A stretch of DNA of 12,567 nucleotides from the NCBI GenBank assembly GCA_937974195.1, contig CALJIC010000291.1, forward strand, positions 1 through 12,567, read 5' to 3'. Both the position numbers and the translations under genes were made by a program. Origin of the DNA: an uncultured Roseiflexaceae bacterium (GTDB lineage: Bacteria > Chloroflexota > Chloroflexia > Chloroflexales > Roseiflexaceae). The notes under the pieces were generated by a model that did no database searches, was not told the origin of the DNA, and was given only the letters and a program-made list of their open reading frames with translations. This document shows, one piece after another, positions 1-5,572 of this stretch (position 1 is the first letter of the stretch; every line of letters begins with the position of its first letter).

Positions 1-16
1 CCCGCCACACCTCCCG
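1..16 (-). repeat. Repeat fragment or ribosome site after the sheath gene
   Basis: On the minus strand CGGGAGGTGTGGCGGG begins 12 nt after the sheath stop. It matches the left arm of the dispersed repeat (2311-2326 and 4917-4930). Equally, GGGAGG would be a good ribosome site for a gene starting just beyond the window edge. Confidence 0.35.
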
Positions 17-27
17 ACGAAGGAGTC

Positions 28-1836
<1,809 letters not shown>

Positions 1837-1857
1837 ACCGCACACTCCTTCGCCGTG

Positions 1858-2151
1858 TTACTGTGCCGCTGTCGGCATCTCTTCGTCGAGCAGCCAGGCG
1901 CGCACGATCGCCTCGAGCTGCGCGCCGCTCTGGAACGGGACGTTCGCGCCGCTCTCGGGGAACAGAAGCTGGCCGCGCAGCAGGCCGCTGCCACGAAGGC
2001 GCCGCAGCCGTACCACCATCGTCAGCGGCCTGAGCGGCAGGTCCAGCGCCCCGGTCGGCGTGCCGTCGATCAGCAGCCGCCACCCGTCCTCGGCCGCGCT
2101 CGTGAGCCGCACGACGATGCCGATGTTGTCGCCCGTCGTTTCGGCATCCAC
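1858..2151 (-). CDS. Small hypothetical protein preceding the sheath gene
   Basis: A 97-residue protein of unknown function. It has no signal peptide, membrane segment or cysteine. The central part (about residues 10-85) alternates hydrophobic and charged residues (GWRLLIDG, TMVVRLRRLRGSGLLRG, LEAIVRAWL), suggesting a small beta-rich fold with a closing helix. GTG at 2151 is chosen as the start because GGAAGAGGAG sits 6 nt upstream. A TTG at 2196 is possible in frame but lacks a ribosome site and would leave almost no leader after the predicted promoter. Position directly ahead of the sheath gene suggests a role in the injection machine or its assembly. It does not look like the inner tube protein, which is larger. 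I do not recognise a family. Confidence 0.72.
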   Translation of the reverse strand: MDAETTGDNIGIVVRLTSAAEDGWRLLIDGTPTGALDLPLRPLTMVVRLRRLRGSGLLRGQLLFPESGANVPFQSGAQLEAIVRAWLLDEEMPTAAQ

Positions 2152-2212
2152 CTCGGTCTCCTCTTCCTGGCGCGCCGGAATCCCGGGCGTGCGCAAGGCT
2201 GCGAATGCTGCG

Positions 2213-2255
2213 AGTGTAGGGGCCGGGTCTCAAACAACTCTCAATCGCGGCTCAA
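2213..2255 (-). promoter_or_regulatory. SARP-type operator and promoter of the sheath transcript
   Basis: Read on the minus strand, three heptamers TTGAGCC (2249-2255), TTGAGAG (2238-2244) and TTGAGAC (2227-2233) repeat at exactly 11 bp. They are followed by 8 bp and the hexamer TACACT (2213-2218), a plausible -10. No good -35 hexamer is present at normal spacing. Direct heptamers with an 11-bp period ending 8 bp from the -10 are the known binding geometry of SARP activators such as DnrI and ActII-ORF4 (consensus near TCGAGC). A SARP gene lies divergently alongside. A weaker TTGGAGC at 2261-2267 is 12 bp further out. Transcription would start near 2206. The pattern is seen in the sequence; regulation by the neighbouring SARP is inferred. 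Confidence 0.66.
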
Positions 2256-2310
2256 GCGCCGCTCCAATGTGGCTTAATCGCAGGGGTGGGTCGTGCCGCC
2301 CGCCCTCGTG

Positions 2311-2333
2311 GGGAGGCGTGGCGGGCGCAGGCC
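2311..2333 (+). repeat. Dispersed intergenic repeat, partial copy
   Basis: GGGAGGCGTGGCGGGC followed by GCAGGCC. The left part matches the left arm of the palindromic repeat at 4917-4949. The segment GCGGGCGCAGG (2321-2331) recurs exactly at 12541-12551, right of another copy. Confidence 0.5.
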
Positions 2334-2380
2334 GAGGCCACCTTCAGCATGGAAGTGTGGCGCACGCAGGCCAGGCAGCA

Positions 2381-2407
2381 GGGAGGTGTGGGCCGCAGGC
2401 CCTCCAC
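2381..2407 (+). repeat. Dispersed palindromic repeat copy
   Basis: GGGAGGTGTGGGCC, GCA loop, then GGCCCTCCAC. It folds as a hairpin with a 5-bp GGGCC/GGCCC core and an imperfect outer stem. It shares arms with the copies at 4917-4949 and 12502-12528. Confidence 0.6.
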
Positions 2408-2424
2408 GGACATTTATTCCCGCA

Positions 2425-2453
2425 GCTCTGCGGCCACGCAGTCGCCGCAGAGC
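2425..2453. repeat. 10-bp inverted repeat (hairpin)
   Basis: GCTCTGCGGC (2425-2434) and GCCGCAGAGC (2444-2453) are perfect complements around a 9-nt loop. The right arm plus one base (GCCGCAGAGCC) recurs at 12555-12565, so this belongs to the dispersed intergenic repeat set rather than to a gene-specific terminator. No T-tract follows on either strand. Confidence 0.55.
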
Positions 2454-2589
2454 CGCGAAAACAATGAAGATGCTGAGGCAGAGCGCACAAGGAAGGATTG
2501 TCATCCGCGCATTGTCATAAACCGCCCTCTCCCAGCGTTCAAGTTGGTGTAGCTGCTGCATCGACAGAGACACACGAGGAGGCGAGACG

Positions 2590-3714
2590 ATGATTGCGGT
2601 TGCGCCGGACCTGGCCCACACCGACGTTCGCGCTCTCGCTCTGGAGCTCTTCGCGCAGAGCGAGCGCTTTTCCGCCGCCGGGCTCACGGCCCAGGCCGAG
2701 GTGCTGCTCGACCAGGTCTGGTCGATCGCCGTGAGCCGCGACCGGGCGCTGGCCGACAGCGCCGCGTGGCGCCTCGGCTGGCTCCTCGTCGGCCGGCGCG
2801 ACTACGGCGCGGCGCGGCGCTGGTTCGAGCGGGTCTCGCAGCAGCCGTGTGACAGCGAGCAGACCTGGGGGCAGGTGCGCGCGGCGCTGGTGCAGCTCTG
2901 CTCGCAGGCCGCGAGCCCTCGCGTCGCTCCGCCCCCCGCCGCCGAGAGCCCCGGCGCGGCCCCGGCATCGCGGCTCGAGTGCTACAGCCTCGGGCGCCTG
3001 GTGATCGTGCGCGACGGAGTCGAGCTGCCGCCCTGCCCGGCGCGGCGGGCGCTCGGCGTCCTGCGCTACCTGCTCACGCGGCCGCGCTTCACCGCCAAGC
3101 GCGAGGAGCTGATGGAGGCGCTGTGGCCGGAGGTCGAGCCGCAGCGCGCGGCCCACAGCCTCCACGTCGCTGTCTCGACCCTGCGCCGCTACCTCGACCA
3201 GAACGGCGGCCAGACGAGCGTCCTGTTCGAGTCCGGCCAGTACATGCTCAGCCCGGAGCTGGCGGTCGAGAGCGACGCGCTCTCCTTCAGCCAGTGGGCT
3301 GCGGAGGGGGAGAGCGCCTGGCGCGCCGGCAACTACGAGCTCGCCGAGCAGTGCTACCAGCGCGCGGTCAGCTACTACGCCGGGGACTTCTTTGTGGACG
3401 ACGCGGACACGCTCTGGGCGCTGGCCGAGCGCGAGCGGCTGCTCAGCCGCTTCCTGCTGGCGCTCGAGCGCCTGGGGGGGATCTACGCCCGGCGGGGCGC
3501 GTACGAGCTGGCCGCCGAGCACTTCCGCCGTCTGCTCGACCACGACAGCTACCGCGAGGACATCTGCCAGCAGCTGATGATCTGCTACCTGCAGCTCGGC
3601 CGGCGCGACGCGGCGCTGCGCGAGTACGAGCGCTGCTCGGCGGCCCTCAGCCACGACCTCGGCATCACGCCCATGCCCGCGCTGCAGGAGCTCGTTGCCG
3701 CCGCGCGGCAGTGA
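2590..3714 (+). CDS. SARP/BTAD-family transcriptional activator
   Basis: A 374-residue DNA-binding regulator. Residues ~11-105 are helical and TPR-like; 106-127 is a Pro/Ala linker. Residues ~128-225 form an OmpR/PhoB-type winged helix (LGRLVIVRDGVELP at 135-148, REELMEALWPEV at 171-182, then LHVAVSTLRRYL) as in SARP activators. Residues ~233-374 are the bacterial transcriptional activation (BTAD) domain, ending in the usual ALREYERCSAALSHDLGITP block. SARPs bind direct repeats and recruit RNA polymerase. The start is set by GAGGAGG 7 nt before the ATG. The gene is divergent from the sheath transcript, whose upstream region carries a SARP-like repeat, so that transcript is the best candidate target. 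An N-terminal TPR block before the winged helix differs from the simple DnrI layout. The target genes are inferred, not shown. Confidence 0.9.
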   Translation: MIAVAPDLAHTDVRALALELFAQSERFSAAGLTAQAEVLLDQVWSIAVSRDRALADSAAWRLGWLLVGRRDYGAARRWFERVSQQPCDSEQTWGQVRAALVQLCSQAASPRVAPPPAAESPGAAPASRLECYSLGRLVIVRDGVELPPCPARRALGVLRYLLTRPRFTAKREELMEALWPEVEPQRAAHSLHVAVSTLRRYLDQNGGQTSVLFESGQYMLSPELAVESDALSFSQWAAEGESAWRAGNYELAEQCYQRAVSYYAGDFFVDDADTLWALAERERLLSRFLLALERLGGIYARRGAYELAAEHFRRLLDHDSYREDICQQLMICYLQLGRRDAALREYERCSAALSHDLGITPMPALQELVAAARQ

Positions 3715-3761
3715 CTCCTGCGCTGCCTCCGCTCCCGCTCGGGAAGCGCCCCAGCTCTCCT

Positions 3762-3775
3762 CACACCTCTTCCCG
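3762..3775 (-). repeat. Possible fragment of dispersed repeat
   Basis: On the minus strand CGGGAAGAGGTGTG; its GAAGAGGTGTG recurs exactly at 4914-4924, the left flank of the full palindromic copy. It lies in the short gap between the convergent SARP and MerR genes. Confidence 0.35.
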
Positions 3776-3806
3776 CGCCAGGGCGAAAAGCATTCTGCCG
3801 CAGCAC

Positions 3807-3841
3807 CGCGCCCTCTCTTCCGGCTTGAAAGAGAGGGCGCG
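3807..3841. terminator. Bidirectional hairpin between convergent genes
   Basis: CGCGCCCTCTCTT (3807-3819) and AAGAGAGGGCGCG (3829-3841) are perfect 13-bp complements around a 9-nt loop. The hairpin lies 92 nt after the SARP stop and 12 nt after the MerR stop (minus strand), where a shared terminator is expected. No strong T-tract follows on either strand, so it may act as a pause or RNA-stabilising hairpin or need Rho. Confidence 0.72.
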
Positions 3842-3853
3842 GCGGTGGGGGCG

Positions 3854-4666
3854 TCAGCGCTTCACCGGGACCTGGATCTCGGTCACGCAGCTCGCGTCGT
3901 TCTGATCGCCCGGAGTCGCGGGGCCGCTCAGGTAGATCTCGCGCTCCGGGCCGGCGATCGTGTAGCCGTTCGCGCTGATCCAGCTCAGCAGGTCGCGGTA
4001 GGCGTGCGTGAGCCCGCTGTAGCCGCCGTGGTGGACGGTGCTCGCCACCGTCGTGCCCGGCAGCTCGTAGACCGTGACGCGCCCGCCGGCGGGCGCCGGC
4101 CGCTCCAGGAACACGACCGCCTCGCAGTCCACATCGCGCTCGCGGTACTCGCCGTCGTGGTAGATCGAGGCGCAGATGCCGCCGTGCACGCCGTGCTGCG
4201 CGAGGTGGCCGTACACCTCGCCGAACAGCCGCCCGACGTCCGGGTAGTGCGGCACCACATCGCGCACCGACGCCGCCAGCTGCGGCTCGACCTGCTTGAT
4301 CACGATCTCGTGGGTTGGCATGGTTCCCTCCTGTTCGATCTGGCTCAGCCGCCACGCCACCCGCGTCAGCCGCTCCTGCTCCTCCTGAACCCGGCGCTCG
4401 AGCTCGGCCTGCTTCATCGCCAGGAGCTCGCGTATGTGCTCCGGCTTGAGGCCCTCGTCCAGCAGGCGCGCCACCTGCTCCAGCGAGAAGCCGAGGTCCT
4501 TGAGCGCCAGGATGCGGTTGAGCCGCGGCAGCTGCTCCGCGGTGTAGTAGCGGTAGCCGGTGAAGTCGTCCACGTACGCCGGCCTCAGCAGGCCGATCTC
4601 GTCGTAGTAGCGCAGGGTCTTCACTGGCACCAGGCTGAGCCTCGAAAATGTCCCGATCTTGAACAT
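3854..4666 (-). CDS. MerR-family regulator with GyrI-like ligand-binding domain
   Basis: A 270-residue one-component regulator. Residues 1-70 are a typical MerR winged helix (IGTFSRLSLVPVKTLRYYDE at 4-23, GLLRPAYVD, TGYRYYT). Residues ~75-112 form the coiled-coil dimer helix. Residues ~117-270 are a GyrI/AraC effector-binding domain like that of BmrR, with the patterns LPGTTVASTVHHGGY (202-216) and GPEREIYLSGP (239-249). Glu243 sits where this fold has its conserved ligand-contacting acid. The likely role is sensing a hydrophobic or cationic compound. The start ATG at 4666 is preceded by GGAGGG with normal spacing; upstream in-frame sequence does not look like protein. A MerR-type 19-bp-spacer promoter at 4789-4819 drives this gene, so autoregulation is likely. 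No transporter gene sits next to it, leaving its other targets unknown. Confidence 0.93.
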   Translation of the reverse strand: MFKIGTFSRLSLVPVKTLRYYDEIGLLRPAYVDDFTGYRYYTAEQLPRLNRILALKDLGFSLEQVARLLDEGLKPEHIRELLAMKQAELERRVQEEQERLTRVAWRLSQIEQEGTMPTHEIVIKQVEPQLAASVRDVVPHYPDVGRLFGEVYGHLAQHGVHGGICASIYHDGEYRERDVDCEAVVFLERPAPAGGRVTVYELPGTTVASTVHHGGYSGLTHAYRDLLSWISANGYTIAGPEREIYLSGPATPGDQNDASCVTEIQVPVKR

Positions 4667-4745
4667 ACCGGCTGCCCTCCCTCGCAGCGCTTGCGCCGCA
4701 CCTGCTGCCGGCCGCTGATGCGGCTGGCGAGGGGCCGACTGCGGT

Positions 4746-4763
4746 GCGGGAGGCGCCTCCCGC
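4746..4763. repeat. Perfect 18-bp palindrome in the MerR leader
   Basis: GCGGGAGGCGCCTCCCGC is a perfect palindrome lying between the predicted MerR-gene transcription start (near 4782) and its ATG. A second small palindrome TAGCTAGCTA is at 4770-4779. It could be a leader hairpin or a protein site; nothing decides between these. Confidence 0.45.
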
Positions 4764-4788
4764 CCTCCATAGCTAGCTACGCGCCGCG

Positions 4789-4819
4789 AGCATACACCGT
4801 CCAGTTGCTGGAGAGTCAA
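4789..4819 (-). promoter_or_regulatory. MerR-type promoter with 19-bp spacer and operator dyad
   Basis: On the minus strand TTGACT (-35, 4814-4819) and TATGCT (-10, 4789-4794) are separated by exactly 19 bp, the over-long spacing characteristic of MerR-regulated promoters. Within the spacer TCCAG and CTGGA (4800-4812) form a dyad around a 3-nt centre. The promoter points at the MerR gene, giving a leader of about 115 nt. Activation by DNA unwinding when ligand is bound is the established mechanism of this family; autoregulation here is inferred. Confidence 0.8.
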
Positions 4820-4916
4820 GAGGGATTGAGGAGGAAACGCGCGCAATGGTACAACGACCATATCGCGGGCGTCAATAGGCTGGCTTCGCCGCTCCCGCTC
4901 GCCCTGACACACAGAA

Positions 4917-4949
4917 GAGGTGTGGCGGGCCGCAGACCCTCCACACCTC
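4917..4949. repeat. Dispersed palindromic repeat, best copy
   Basis: GAGGTGTGG (4917-4925) and CCACACCTC (4941-4949) are perfect complements. One mismatch follows, then GGG/CCC (4927-4929, 4937-4939) around a 7-nt loop. Related arms occur at 2381-2407 and 12502-12528. A REP-like intergenic element is the simplest reading. Confidence 0.68.
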
Positions 4950-4966
4950 CTGGTTCCCGCTCCCCA

Positions 4967-4998
4967 GCGGAGTGGGCAGCGAAGGCTGCCCACTCCGC
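4967..4998 (-). terminator. 14-bp hairpin after the repeat-protein gene
   Basis: GCGGAGTGGGCAGC and GCTGCCCACTCCGC pair perfectly over 14 bp around a 4-nt loop. The hairpin begins 6 nt after the TGA (5005-5007, minus strand) of the 143-residue gene. The position is that of a terminator, although no T-tract follows. Confidence 0.68.
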
Positions 4999-5004
4999 GG
5001 GCCG

Positions 5005-5436
5005 TCAGGGCGTACCCGCTCCGCCGGCGCTGGTGGTGACCGGCGCCGTGACGTAGCGCGTCCCGTCGAACACCAGCCCGGTGACGGTCACCACGCCGCT
5101 TTCCACCGGCGCGGCCTGCCGCCACGCCCCGTAGTCGCCGCCGTCGTAGACGCTGCCGGTGATGTGGCCGCCCGGCGACCAGGGCACGGCCGTTCGGCGC
5201 GTGTAGTCGCCGCCGTCGTAGACGCTGCCGGTGATGTGGCCGCCCGGCGACCAGCTCTCGACCGTTGCCTGCCGTGCGGCTGGCGCCGTCGCCGGCGCGG
5301 ACGCCGGCTGGCGCGCTACTAGCGCCGCCGCGAGCGCCAGGATGATCAGCGCCACCACAGCGCTGAGCCCGATTGCCGGGCCGGTGAGGAGCCGCCCGAC
5401 GCTCGCCGCGGGCCGCTGAAGCTGCTGCTCATTCAC
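5005..5436 (-). CDS. Membrane-anchored protein with 24-residue repeats
   Basis: A 143-residue protein of unknown function. Residues ~16-42 form one hydrophobic segment (GLSAVVALIILALAAALVA) that should anchor it, with no lipobox. A Pro/Ala/Thr stretch (43-57) leads to the exported part. That part is two near-identical units, W62-Y78 and W86-Y102, each containing WSPGGHITGSVYDGGDY at a 24-residue spacing, and a diverged third ending VTGLVFDGTRY (118-128). The shared core is (I/V)TGxV(Y/F)DGxxY. At DNA level the first two units contain an identical 52-bp block (5131-5182 and 5203-5254, 72-bp period), indicating a recent duplication or gene conversion. The GTG start at 5436 has only a weak upstream AAAGGG. 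It is divergent from the STAND regulator gene and shares its control region. No family recognised. Confidence 0.72.
   Translation of the reverse strand: MNEQQLQRPAASVGRLLTGPAIGLSAVVALIILALAAALVARQPASAPATAPAARQATVESWSPGGHITGSVYDGGDYTRRTAVPWSPGGHITGSVYDGGDYGAWRQAAPVESGVVTVTGLVFDGTRYVTAPVTTSAGGAGTP
5131..5254 (-). repeat. Identical 52-bp tandem repeat inside a gene
   Basis: Positions 5131-5182 and 5203-5254 are base-for-base identical over 52 bp at a 72-bp period, so the reading frame is kept. The third protein unit downstream is diverged. Confidence 0.9.
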
Positions 5437-5505
5437 TGCTTTGCCCTTTCTGCAACTCGTGCAAAAGACATCAAATCACGAGGCTGTAGTAGACCAGACT
5501 TCCGC

Positions 5506-5546
5506 TGTACACCGGTACTAGTTCTCAGTACAATCTGTGTACACCG
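5506..5546 (+). promoter_or_regulatory. Promoter of the STAND regulator with TGTACACCG direct repeat
   Basis: TGTACA (5506-5511) as -35, a 17-bp spacer and TACAAT (5529-5534) as -10 form a good sigma-70-like promoter for the gene starting at 5573. TGTACACCG occurs at 5506-5514, covering the -35, and again at 5538-5546, covering the expected start site, 32 bp apart (about three DNA turns). GTACT (5515-5519) and AGTAC (5527-5531) form an inverted pair between them. A repressor or autoregulatory operator is inferred. Confidence 0.62.
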
Positions 5547-5572
5547 CGAGACACATACCGAGAGGGGGCGGC

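Larger units (their letters stand above)
2152..2589. other. 438-bp divergent intergenic region
   Basis: No convincing gene lies here; the short open frames lack ribosome sites and family character. From left to right the region holds the leader and SARP-like operator of the sheath transcript (2152-2267), two copies of the dispersed GGAGGYGTG-type repeat (2311-2333 and 2381-2407), a 10-bp hairpin (2425-2453), and an 8-bp direct repeat ATTGTCAT at 2497-2504 and 2511-2518. The leader of the SARP gene ends with GAGGAGG at 2576-2582. No clear -35/-10 pair for the SARP gene could be picked. Confidence 0.6.
4667..5004. other. 338-bp intergenic region upstream of the MerR gene
   Basis: No gene is supported here. 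It contains the MerR leader with the 18-bp palindrome, the MerR promoter (4789-4819), an imperfect palindrome with ATGGT (4846-4850) and ACCAT (4857-4861) flanked by CGCG on both sides, the full dispersed repeat (4917-4949), and a 14-bp hairpin just after the stop of the next gene (4967-4998). Confidence 0.6.

Noticed and set aside
1837..1845. GTG at 1845 as the sheath start
   Set aside because: It overlaps the AAGGAG that serves the ATG at 1836, and sheath proteins normally begin close to the YPGVYIEE motif.
4917..4998. Repeat and hairpins as a CRISPR array
   Set aside because: Copies are few, palindromic, unevenly spaced and scattered over the window; no regular spacers.
4667..5125. Upstream extension of the MerR protein to about 423 residues
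   Set aside because: The extension would translate through the 19-bp-spacer promoter, the palindromes and the dispersed repeat, and has no protein-like character. The MerR domain starts exactly at ATG 4666 with a good ribosome site.
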